Source: JAJEFO01 sp965214325
GTDB taxonomy: Bacteria; Pseudomonadota; Alphaproteobacteria; Rhodobacterales; Rhodobacteraceae
Assembly (NCBI GenBank): GCA_965214325.1
Contig: CBDCBG010000006.1
Coordinates: forward strand, 1,736,001 to 1,800,000
Direction of reading: 5' to 3'
DNA length: 64,000 bases
Shown: positions 43,719 to 50,907 of the stretch, in pieces
Numbering within the stretch: the first letter of the stretch is position 1
Layout: the number at the start of each line of letters is the position of its first letter
Made by a program: the position numbers and the translations under genes
The notes under the pieces: model-generated
Told to the model about the DNA's origin: nothing
Seen by the model: only the letters and a program-made list of their open reading frames with translations
The model's database searches: none

Positions 43719-44416
43719 CAGTTCTGATCCAGCTGGCGCGACAGTATGGTCGCGAATTCGTCGGCAAAACTCTCGTAGCCCGCAATGATGCGTCCGCTGT
43801 CCGCGGAGAGCTTGTTGTAGAAGATCACTGCCGGAATCGCTGCAAGAAGACCCAGGCCGGTGGCAAGAAGCGCTTCGGCAATCCCGGGCGCGACGACGGC
43901 CAGGTTCGTGCTTTGCTGCTGCCCGATCTCGATGAAGGCCGACATGATGCCCCAGACAGTGCCGAACAGCCCTATGAACGGAGCGGTCGAACCTATTGTC
44001 GCCAGTAGCGGCAGGCCTTTCTGCAATTCCTCAGCCTCTTTCTGGATCGCCACATCCATTGAACGGTCGATGCGCGCATGCGCTCCGCCGATGGCCGCCC
44101 CGTCCGACTTGTGGGAACGCCTCCATTCGGTCATCCCGGCGACAAAGACACGTTCGGTCCGCCCCGACGGAATCGGTCCCAACGCGTCATAGAGCGTGTC
44201 CAGCGGCTCGCCCGACCAGAAGGACGCCTCGAACTTCTGCGTCTCGCGCCGCGCGCGCCAGTACTGCCCGTGCTTGTTGATGATGACGGCCCAGCACCAG
44301 AAAGAGGCGAAGACAAGCAGTGCCATCACCAGCTTGACGACGATCGTGGCTCGCGCAAACAGCGCCCACATGGAGAAATCCATATCCTGCACCAGCGCAA
44401 GGGTTTCCGTTTCCAT
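43718..44416 (-). CDS. tolQ: Tol-Pal motor protein TolQ
   Basis: MotA/TolQ/ExbB-type channel protein, 232 residues, with three membrane helices: FSMWALFARATIVVKLVMALLVFASFWCW, LLATIGSTAPFIGLFGTVWGIMSAF and APGIAEALLATGLGLLAAIPAVIFYN. It forms the stator of the Tol motor with TolR. It is now the first gene of its transcript within this window; an ISKra4-type element ends 99 bases upstream of its start and separates it from ybgC, which normally precedes it. Confidence 0.96.
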   Translation of the reverse strand: METETLALVQDMDFSMWALFARATIVVKLVMALLVFASFWCWAVIINKHGQYWRARRETQKFEASFWSGEPLDTLYDALGPIPSGRTERVFVAGMTEWRRSHKSDGAAIGGAHARIDRSMDVAIQKEAEELQKGLPLLATIGSTAPFIGLFGTVWGIMSAFIEIGQQQSTNLAVVAPGIAEALLATGLGLLAAIPAVIFYNKLSADSGRIIAGYESFADEFATILSRQLDQN

Positions 44417-44507
44417 TACTCGACTCTCTTCCTGCCCGGTCCCGAATTTTCGGGTTCCTCATGCGGCCTGACAATAGCCCAAAGCGAGAAAAAATGGAAC
44501 AAGCCGG

Positions 44508-44515
44508 AGCTGATC
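44508..44515. repeat. Target duplication (left) of the ISKra4 element
   Basis: AGCTGATC abuts the left inverted repeat and is repeated exactly at 46273-46280. Confidence 0.85.
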
Positions 44516-46272
44516 GGGCGCGATTCTCATATGGTTCACCTTGTGATTCCATGATGTTCCACCTGCGAATCACGCGGCGAGCGCGATCTGCGCCGCCGGC
44601 CGGTTCTCGTTGGCGCATTCTGGTGGCTTCCAGCCGCCGTTGCGTTTCATGCTCGGGACCAGCGCGGCCCATGCCCGGTCGAAGCGTCCGGACTTGAGAA
44701 GCGACCGGAAAGTCAGGACACCCTGTCCGCCGTCGCGTCCCCAGCTCTGCCCTGAGCGCTTCATCCGGCACGTCACGAGAACCTTGTTGGCAGATTCAAC
44801 TGCACCGGACCCGATCGCGTAGCCTGCCGCGGCGGCGTCCGCGTAGTCCATGCGTCGGCGGTTGTTGCGGAAGTAGGCCAGCTCCTTCCGGATCCGGTCG
44901 GCCCCCTTGCCCTTCCGCAGCAGGTGGCGCATGGCGTCGATCACCTTTCCGGCGCCCTTGGGATCGTGCCGCAGGACGTGCCGCCACTTCTCGAACCAGG
45001 CCGTTCCCGCAGGCGTGTCCGGGCCGAAGGCGGCGTCGGCAGCGGCACTCAGATGCTGAGCCGAATGCCAAAAATCCACTAGCATGACGTCGGGGCTCAG
45101 CGATTGCAAAAATGGCCAGTTGTCTTTCGCGCCATCGGCGACCACCGCGATCTTCAGGTCCGGATTTCGCCCGAGCCAGTGGAACGTTTCGGCCATCAGC
45201 TGCGACTTCAGGCTCCCCTTGCCCTGCTCCGGCAGACGCCCGAAGGACCGGCTCTCCAGCATGTTCCCCTCGGCATCGACCAAGGCCACGACGCCGCACG
45301 ACGCCTCGCGCCAGCCAGCGTCCGTTGCCTTTCCGTCCGCCGTCTCGGCGTTCATGCGCATCATCACGCCGTCAAGGGAGACAAGAACCGACACGGCTTC
45401 CGCCGGCAGTTCCTCCTGCTCCCGGAGACCCGGCAGAAACTCGCCGAAACACTCCTCCGCGCAAGCCCCGGCCTCCCCGGAAAGCCGCACCAGCGATGCC
45501 GTCGAAGGCCCCTCGCCGCAGAGCCTCCTCCAGGCATCTTCGCTCTCGCGGGCCGTCAGGCCGCTCATCAGATACATCGAGAGACCCGCCGCCGCAGGCG
45601 TCAGCCCGCCGACCGTCAGGCCAAGGACGCTCTCGGCCGGAACCAGGGACGCGCCGCGACCCGAAGGACGGTACCGCGACCGCAGGAAGCCGACTGGGCC
45701 GAACATCGTCATCGCGCGGCCCGGCGTGACCTCGGCCTTCCGGTACGTCCGGCCCCCGGCCTCCACCGCCTCGCCGTGATCGTCAAGCGTCTCGAACGCG
45801 TCCGCCAGGACCGACCGGGCCAGGCCGAAGACCATGTCGCGGAACGCGGCCTCGGCCTGCAGCGGGTCGTCCCTGAACAGCGCCGCGACGTTCTCCGCCA
45901 GGCCGATCTCGGCGGCCCGCTCGACCAGGGCGACGCCCGCCTTCGTCAGGCCGTCCCTTGCCGCCGTGACGGATTCGCTTCCGTCGCAGATGTTGGCAAT
46001 CGAGGTTGCAGGTTGTAGACTTTCCATCGGAGTGCTCCTTTCCGCCCCCCGTCCAGGGGCGTTTTCAAATGGTTTGGAGGAGCACTCTACCACACCCGGA
46101 TTCCAGGGCCAGGAACGCCGCAGACACGGCGGACGTGGAAAAATTGCGGCTTGCGCGACGAATTTTCGCGAAATCCACCCAATCAGGGGCAATCTCCAAC
46201 TCCGGCTCACGAAAAATCGTTTGATTTCAGCTCACTGCAAAAACCGCAGTTCGCCATAGCGAAATCACTCCC
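44516..46272 (-). mobile_element. ISKra4-family insertion sequence (intact)
   Basis: The element is 1757 bases long. Its left end reads GGGCGCGATTCTCATATGG and the right end read inward is GGGAGTGATTTCGCTATGG, imperfect inverted repeats sharing GGG, GATT and TATGG at the same spacing. AGCTGATC flanks both sides exactly (44508-44515 and 46273-46280), an 8-bp target duplication. The single transposase gene is open from start to stop. Intact ends, intact gene and perfect duplication suggest a recent insertion. It lies between ybgC and tolQ; without it the gap would be about 115 bases. Confidence 0.85.
44570..46027 (-). CDS. ISKra4-family transposase
   Basis: Transposase of 485 residues. The opening MESLQPATSIANICDGSES and the middle stretch FGPVGFLRSRYRPSGRGASLVPAE are typical of ISKra4 proteins. 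The likely DDE residues are D in VSVLVSLDGVMMRMN, D in VMLVDFWHSAQHL and E in IGSGAVESANKVLVTCRMKRSGQSW. An AAAGGAG ribosome-binding site precedes the ATG at 46027. A longer upstream frame exists but overlaps the element end and lacks homology. No stop or frameshift is seen, so it may be active. Confidence 0.88.
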   Translation of the reverse strand: MESLQPATSIANICDGSESVTAARDGLTKAGVALVERAAEIGLAENVAALFRDDPLQAEAAFRDMVFGLARSVLADAFETLDDHGEAVEAGGRTYRKAEVTPGRAMTMFGPVGFLRSRYRPSGRGASLVPAESVLGLTVGGLTPAAAGLSMYLMSGLTARESEDAWRRLCGEGPSTASLVRLSGEAGACAEECFGEFLPGLREQEELPAEAVSVLVSLDGVMMRMNAETADGKATDAGWREASCGVVALVDAEGNMLESRSFGRLPEQGKGSLKSQLMAETFHWLGRNPDLKIAVVADGAKDNWPFLQSLSPDVMLVDFWHSAQHLSAAADAAFGPDTPAGTAWFEKWRHVLRHDPKGAGKVIDAMRHLLRKGKGADRIRKELAYFRNNRRRMDYADAAAAGYAIGSGAVESANKVLVTCRMKRSGQSWGRDGGQGVLTFRSLLKSGRFDRAWAALVPSMKRNGGWKPPECANENRPAAQIALAA

Positions 46273-46280
46273 AGCTGATC
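46273..46280. repeat. Target duplication (right) of the ISKra4 element
   Basis: AGCTGATC follows the right inverted repeat, identical to 44508-44515. Confidence 0.85.
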
Positions 46281-46296
46281 TGCAGATCCGGACAAT

Positions 46297-46689
46297 TCAC
46301 GATTCAAGGCGTCGGCGAACTTTCGCCGGAAACCTGACCGCCCGCCCGCCTTCGCCGAGGGCAACGAGCGTGACCTTGGCAACGAACAGCGCCTCCCCGT
46401 GCCGCAACACCTTCTGCACCAATGCAATCCGGGCTCCTGTATGCGATGACAGGCGGGTCTCGACAGTGAGGTCATCACCGAACCGCGCCGGTGACAGGTA
46501 GTCTGCCTCGATGCGGCGCACCGCGAACACGATGCCGTATCCGGCTTTCAACCCCGATTGATCGACACCCTTCTCGCGCACCCACTCGGTCCGGGCGCGC
46601 TCGATGAATTTCAGGTAGTTGGCATAGTAGACAATGCCCGCCAGATCAGTGTCCTCGTAGTAGACGCGGATCTTGAAACAGTGGGTCAT
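46297..46689 (-). CDS. ybgC: Tol-Pal-associated acyl-CoA thioesterase YbgC
   Basis: Hot-dog-fold thioesterase, 130 residues. The 4-hydroxybenzoyl-CoA thioesterase signature VYYEDTDLAGIVYYANYLKFIERARTEW is near residue 10, with the catalytic aspartate in DTDLAG. ADYLSPARFGDDLTVETRLS follows. E. coli YbgC acts on acyl-CoA or acyl-ACP and is the first gene of the tol cluster. AAGGAA lies upstream of the ATG at 46689. Here it is cut off from tolQ by the ISKra4 element. Confidence 0.94.
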   Translation of the reverse strand: MTHCFKIRVYYEDTDLAGIVYYANYLKFIERARTEWVREKGVDQSGLKAGYGIVFAVRRIEADYLSPARFGDDLTVETRLSSHTGARIALVQKVLRHGEALFVAKVTLVALGEGGRAVRFPAKVRRRLES

Positions 46690-46709
46690 GCGATTCCTTC
46701 ATTTCGTAT

Positions 46710-46726
46710 GAATCCCGTCGGGATTC
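46710..46726. promoter_or_regulatory. Palindrome upstream of ybgC
   Basis: GAATCCC (46710-46716) and GGGATTC (46720-46726) form a perfect 7-bp inverted repeat around GTC, 21 bases before the ybgC start. It could be an operator or a leader hairpin. Confidence 0.4.
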
Positions 46727-46762
46727 GGCCAGTCTCCTCGGAAAGGCCAGTCTCCTCGGAAA
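46727..46762. repeat. Tandem 18-base duplication upstream of ybgC
   Basis: GGCCAGTCTCCTCGGAAA occurs twice in perfect tandem (46727-46744 and 46745-46762), immediately beyond the palindrome. It lies in the likely promoter region of ybgC. Confidence 0.9.
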
Positions 46763-47287
46763 CCTGCGCACGTCTGCTTGCGGCCCATCAATGCAATGCA
46801 ACAGCAAAGACGTTCGGCGCCTGCCTTGTCGGGTCCGGTCTTGCGCGGGACTTGCGGCCCGCGCAAGAGCCTTCCTCTCCACAGGCCATTCTGCCGCAGA
46901 GATGCAGACTTCCTCCATCCGCCACGCCCGGGTGGCGCGACACGGTCTCACATTTCAGTGCCGGACCGCACCACCAGGTCTCTGCCGGCCCGCACCCGGG
47001 AAGAGGCATGAACGGCCGTACACCGATCCGTGCAAGCATGGACCGACTGTCGATTCCAGAGCCGAACGGAAAGCCATGCGCCCGCTTCGCTGCAATCCGG
47101 TTCCCGTTCCACCGGACAGCCAGCCACGACATGGCACTGACTGGCGACCAGCCTCTCCGAATTCTCCGAGTCATTTGCGTTTGCCCGATGCAGAGTTCGC
47201 CGTGCCTCTCGGGAACAACTATCTGCAAGGAAATTCAGGAGCTTCCCGGGCAACTTGCCGGGCGGCCGGGTTGAGTCGGGGCAGAGC
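46763..47287. other. 525 bases without a recognised gene
   Basis: Open frames on both strands lack family resemblance and have irregular composition. No tRNA, terminator or insertion-sequence end was seen. Confidence 0.5.
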
Positions 47288-47649
47288 ATGAAATTCGGCG
47301 CGACAATGGAGTTCGCAACAGGGTGGGTCGCGGCGTGGAACTCGCATGATCTGGACCGGATCATCTCACTTTGCGCCGAAGCATTGCATTGCTGCTCTCC
47401 GCTTGTCCTGGGGCGCATCCCCGAGTCTGACGGCGTGACCCGTGATCGCGCAACACTAATAACCTATGTTCAAACCGGCCTGCGCAAGAACCGCAGCCTG
47501 AGATTCACCGTTCGCGAGGCACTGCCGGGGCTGGGCTCGCACGGTCTTGCCCTGATGCATGACAACGCTCGAGGGGGCGGACTGCTGAGTATTTCGAGTT
47601 CGACGCGGACGGCAGGGTTTCCAAGGTGATATCGTGCTGCTCTGCATAG
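47288..47649 (+). pseudogene. NTF2/SnoaL-like protein with a frameshift
   Basis: The frame from 47288 reads MKFGATMEFATGWVAAWNSHDLDRIISLCAEAL and LRFTVREALPGLGSHGLALMHDN, an alpha+beta barrel protein of the SnoaL/NTF2-like superfamily (family form WVxAWNxHDLERILxHYxED). At a run of five G (47573-47577) the frame is lost; one additional G would join it to AEYFEFDADGRVSKVI, the expected last strand, ending at 47649. Either a real frameshift or a sequencing slip in the G-run explains this. Function of these small proteins cannot be read from sequence. Confidence 0.7.
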
Positions 47650-47900
47650 TCATCGTCATCTCTGGAGCGTGTCTTCGGGCAACAGTGTACAGGCACGGCC
47701 CGCTGGCAGGCATGAATCACCAAGTTTGCACCACGAGCGAACGCAGTTCATGCGGAAAGACCTGGTCGAACCGAGCGGCCGCGAGCGGCATGAACTGGAT
47801 GGCGACGGATCAGTTCCTGACCGTGCCGTTCTCGGGTCGCGTGCCAAGGGCGCAGGGCCGATCCAATTCGACGGGCGCTGTGACACATGACGTGCATGCC

Positions 47901-48923
47901 TCAGAGCAGAACACCCTGCCTGGACGAATCCGGGGGTGAGAGGCCCAGATGCTTCCACGCATTGGCGGTCAGCATCCGTCCCCGCGGCGTTCTCTGTATC
48001 AATCCCTGCTGCAACAGGTACGGCTCGATGACCTCGTCGATCGCATCCCTGCTTTCGGACATCGCCGCCGAGATCGTGTCTGCGCCGACGGGACCGCCCT
48101 GGTAGTTTTCCGCAATCAAGGTGAGATATTTCCTGTCCGCACCGTCAAGCCCCCGGCCGTCAACGCCGAGCCTGGTCAGCGCCCCGTCTGCCAGTTCGCG
48201 TGTGAGTCGACCGTCTGATTCGACGATGGCGAAGTCGACGACCCGCCGCAGCAGCCGGCCTGCAATTCTCGGTGTGCCACGGGCGCGGCGCGCGATCTCG
48301 CGGGCGCCGCCCTCTCCGGTCTCGACCCCCATGAGTCGGGCGCCGCGCGACACGATCTCATGGAGCTCGTCGTCCGAATAGAACTGCAGCCGGACGGGAA
48401 TCCCGAACCGGTCGCGCAGTGGCGTCGTCAAGAGCCCCAAGCGGGTCGTGGCGCCAACGAGCGTGAACGGCCGCAACTCGATCCGAACTGTCCTCGCGGC
48501 CGGCCCCTCGCCGATCACGAGATCAAGCTCGAAGTCCTCCATCGCGGGGTACAGCACCTCTTCCACCGCCGGATGCAGCCGGTGAATCTCGTCGATGAAG
48601 AGGACATCACGGTCCTCAAGATTCGTCAGGATCGCCGCAAGGTCTCCCGCCTTCGCCAGAACGGGCCCGGATGTCATGCGAAAATTGACACCCAGCTCGC
48701 GCGCCATGATCTGGGCAAGAGTCGTCTTGCCCAGCCCCGGCGGCCCGTGGAACAGTGCATGGTCCATCGCCTCGCCGCGCCGCTTCGCGCTCTCGATGAA
48801 CACGCGCAGATTCGCCCTCGCTTCGGCCTGCCCGATGAAGTCGTCGAGCATTCTGGGCCGAAGCGCGCGATCCCCGTCCTCGGGCCTCGGTTCAGGACGA
48901 AGGGTCGGATCGGGCTCGCTCAC
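47901..48923 (-). CDS. ruvB: Holliday junction branch-migration helicase RuvB
   Basis: AAA+ motor protein, 340 residues, that drives branch migration of Holliday junctions with RuvA. It opens VSEPDPTLRPEPRPEDGDRALRPRMLDDFIGQ; Walker A is GPPGLGKTTLAQ near residue 54, Walker B is LFIDEIHRL, sensor 1 is GATTRLGLLTTPLRDRFG. The GTG at 48923 has GGGAGAA seven bases upstream and matches homologues; the frame extends to a GTG at 48962. It is the last gene of ruvCAB. Confidence 0.95.
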   Translation of the reverse strand: MSEPDPTLRPEPRPEDGDRALRPRMLDDFIGQAEARANLRVFIESAKRRGEAMDHALFHGPPGLGKTTLAQIMARELGVNFRMTSGPVLAKAGDLAAILTNLEDRDVLFIDEIHRLHPAVEEVLYPAMEDFELDLVIGEGPAARTVRIELRPFTLVGATTRLGLLTTPLRDRFGIPVRLQFYSDDELHEIVSRGARLMGVETGEGGAREIARRARGTPRIAGRLLRRVVDFAIVESDGRLTRELADGALTRLGVDGRGLDGADRKYLTLIAENYQGGPVGADTISAAMSESRDAIDEVIEPYLLQQGLIQRTPRGRMLTANAWKHLGLSPPDSSRQGVLL

Positions 48924-48987
48924 TGCCAGTTCTCCCGCCGGTCGCAAGCTGGACACTGGCACTGGAACATGTCGTCCGGAAGGGAAT

Positions 48988-49629
48988 TCATTTGCGCGGC
49001 GCCAATCTCTTCAATGCCTCGCGGATCAGCGCGGCGGTGTCCGCGCCCTCGATCATTCCGGCCGCCTCGGCCACTGCCGTTGACGCCTCTCCCGGAGCGT
49101 AGCCGAGGTTCTGAAGCGCGGAGAGCGCTTCGGCCTGCCCTGCCGCCCCAGGGACCTGTTCCGTGACCGGCCCGGCATCCGGATCGCCGCCAGATTCGCG
49201 GGGAGCGCCTCCCTGCATCGCCATCATGTCGGGCACCTTGCCCTTGAGCTCGTTCACGACTCGCTGCGCGATCTTGGGACCCACGCCCGGCGCCGCCTTG
49301 ATCGATGCCCAGTCGCCAAGAGCGATCGCGCGTGCAAAGGCGTCAGGCCCCAAGGTTCCGAGAATCGCCATCGAGGCCCGCGCCCCGATTCCCTGAACCC
49401 CCATCAGGAGCCGGTGCCACTCCCGCTCCGCCGGCGTAACGAACCCATAAAGCTGCAAGAGGTCCTCGCGAACGAGGAGATCCGTATAGAGTGACGCCGC
49501 TTCTCCGGGCCCGGGCAATGCCGCCAAGGTCCGGCCGCTCACGAACACGACATAACCGACGCCGCCAACGTCCAGGAGAACGTGATCGATTGCGCGATAC
49601 GCAATTCTGCCGGACAACCGCCCGATCAT
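48988..49629 (-). CDS. ruvA: Holliday junction-binding protein RuvA
   Basis: A 213-residue protein that binds four-way junctions as a tetramer. Domain I is MIGRLSGRIAYRAIDHVLLDVGGVGYVVFV, domain II has helix-hairpin-helix motifs (LMGVQGIGARASMAILG, IKAAPGVGPKIAQRVVNELKGKV), and domain III at the C-terminus contacts RuvB (EALSALQNLGYAPGEASTAV). The ATG overlaps the end of ruvC by four bases. Confidence 0.96.
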   Translation of the reverse strand: MIGRLSGRIAYRAIDHVLLDVGGVGYVVFVSGRTLAALPGPGEAASLYTDLLVREDLLQLYGFVTPAEREWHRLLMGVQGIGARASMAILGTLGPDAFARAIALGDWASIKAAPGVGPKIAQRVVNELKGKVPDMMAMQGGAPRESGGDPDAGPVTEQVPGAAGQAEALSALQNLGYAPGEASTAVAEAAGMIEGADTAALIREALKRLAPRK

Positions 49630-50111
49630 GCGATCACCAATGCACGGCTCCGCGACATGTGCGCGTGGCAGATAGCGACGGCGAGCGCATCCGCAGCGTC
49701 CTGACCCTCTATCAGCGCCCCTGGCAGCTGCATCCGCACCATGTGCTCGATCTGCCGCTTGTCGGCATGCCCGACTCCGACGACCGCCTTCTTCACCGCG
49801 TTGGGGGCATATTCCCCAACCGCGACGCCTGCCTGTGCCGGCACCAGCATCGCGATGCCCCGCGCCTGTCCCAGCTTCAGGGTGGATGCGCCATCCATGT
49901 TGACGAATGTGTGCTCCACCGCCGCCTCGTCCGGCGAGTGTAGCTCCCAGACCTTCGTAAGCTGCTCGAACAAAGACACCAGCCGGGTCCCGAGCGGCCC
50001 CGCCCCTGTCCGGCAGACGCCGTTCGCCACGTGGGACAGACGCGAACCGGAGGACTCGATCACTCCCCATCCAAGGGCGCGAAGCCCCGGATCCAGTCCC
50101 ATTACGCGCAT
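49626..50111 (-). CDS. ruvC: Crossover junction endodeoxyribonuclease RuvC
   Basis: Holliday junction resolvase, 161 residues. The acidic residues are seen in MGLDPGLRALGWG (first D), EAAVEHTFVN (E) and the C-terminal DAADALAVAICHAH. The start at 50111 (MRVMGLDPG) gives the family length; the frame is open further upstream without homology. First gene of ruvCAB, which is often SOS-regulated, though I see no alphaproteobacterial LexA box (GTTC-N7-GTTC) here. It is divergent from the DUF1127 gene. Confidence 0.95.
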   Translation of the reverse strand: MRVMGLDPGLRALGWGVIESSGSRLSHVANGVCRTGAGPLGTRLVSLFEQLTKVWELHSPDEAAVEHTFVNMDGASTLKLGQARGIAMLVPAQAGVAVGEYAPNAVKKAVVGVGHADKRQIEHMVRMQLPGALIEGQDAADALAVAICHAHMSRSRALVIA

Positions 50112-50165
50112 TTTCCCGACCTGCTCTGCCGCCTTCGCCTGGAAATTAGCACAAAACGTGAAAAT

Positions 50166-50185
50166 CTGCCAGAAATATTGGCAGG
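50166..50185. promoter_or_regulatory. Inverted repeat CTGCCA-N7-TGGCAG, copy 1
   Basis: CTGCCA (50166-50171) and TGGCAG (50179-50184) are perfect inverted halves around seven AT-rich bases. The 17-base string CCAGAAATATTGGCAGG at 50169-50185 recurs in near-identical form 110 bases away. It lies 55 bases before ruvC. It looks like a repressor or activator site of unknown ownership. Confidence 0.5.
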
Positions 50186-50278
50186 GGCGCCAGAGGGCGA
50201 CCCTTCGCCACTGCCGACGCCCCGTCTTCGAAACGCGGTCGCCGAGAGCCGAAGGCGACATCAGGCAGGTCTCTTTTA

Positions 50279-50295
50279 CCAGTTATACTGGCAGG
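50279..50295. promoter_or_regulatory. CCAG-N6-TGGCAGG motif, copy 2
   Basis: CCAGTTATACTGGCAGG matches copy 1 (50169-50185) at 14 of 17 positions with the same spacing, and contains the inverted repeat CCAGT-TAT-ACTGG. It lies about 125 bases before the DUF1127 start. Confidence 0.5.
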
Positions 50296-50418
50296 TTACG
50301 GCAGTTCCGGAGATATGCGATTCCTGCATACGGGACATGCGGCTTTTGAGCCTTGTCCGGGCAAGGATCCGCCTCTAATTGCGACTCGAAACGCAGCGCC
50401 AGCAAGAGGAGAACGGCC

Positions 50419-50619
50419 ATGGCCATCACCATGAATCGCAACAACGCCGCCAGCGTCAGCGGCACACCATTGACCCTGTCCGGGCTTGTCTCGGGCGTCG
50501 TTCACTGGAACAAGGCTCGCCGCACCCGCGCCGTCCTGTCCAGGCTGAGCGCCCACGAGCTGGATGACATCGGCATTTCCCGCGGAGCTATCGATTCGAT
50601 CTGCTCCGGACGCAGATAA
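50419..50619 (+). CDS. DUF1127 small protein
   Basis: A 66-residue protein whose C-terminal part, WNKARRTRAVLSRLSAHELDDIGISRGAID, is the DUF1127 (YjiS-like) domain. The AAGAGGAGA ribosome-binding site is strong. Small arginine-rich DUF1127 proteins are abundant in alphaproteobacteria and have been linked to RNA turnover and phosphate or stress responses; the role here is unknown. It is monocistronic, with two copies of an inverted-repeat motif upstream and a clear terminator downstream. Confidence 0.85.
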   Translation: MAITMNRNNAASVSGTPLTLSGLVSGVVHWNKARRTRAVLSRLSAHELDDIGISRGAIDSICSGRR

Positions 50620-50669
50620 GCCGATGCCGGCCTTCGGCGTCCACCCGATCGGGAACGCCGAGCGATTCG

Positions 50670-50698
50670 AAGGGACCGATTCCTGATCGGTCCCTTTT
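50670..50698 (+). terminator. Intrinsic terminator after the DUF1127 gene
   Basis: AAGGGACCGAT (50670-50680) pairs perfectly with ATCGGTCCCTT (50686-50696) around the loop TCCTG, followed by TT and a T-rich tail. It is the best rho-independent terminator in the window. Confidence 0.88.
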
Positions 50699-50907
50699 GC
50701 TTTCTGCACCCCCCGAACTCTGTCCTTGCAATGGACCGCAAGCCGGGTCATGCGTTTGTGCGGCATCTCTTCTGCCGGTCTCGCAGAGAGGCCACGGATA
50801 ATTGACATGGCCAAGTGCAGATCATTTCCGCATCCCGGAGGCGTCCGCGCCGGACACACGACGGCAGCGGCCATTCACCTGAAAGATTCCACGAAGGCGA
50901 TGACGCG

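Noticed and set aside
46558..47274. 238-residue plus-strand frame upstream of the NTF2-like gene
   Set aside because: Its start lies antisense to ybgC and its sequence has no family features; composition is irregular.
46690..47287. Possible tRNA or small RNA in the gap
   Set aside because: No T-loop (GGTTCGANTCC-like) with matching acceptor stem was found; the palindrome near ybgC is too short for a tRNA.
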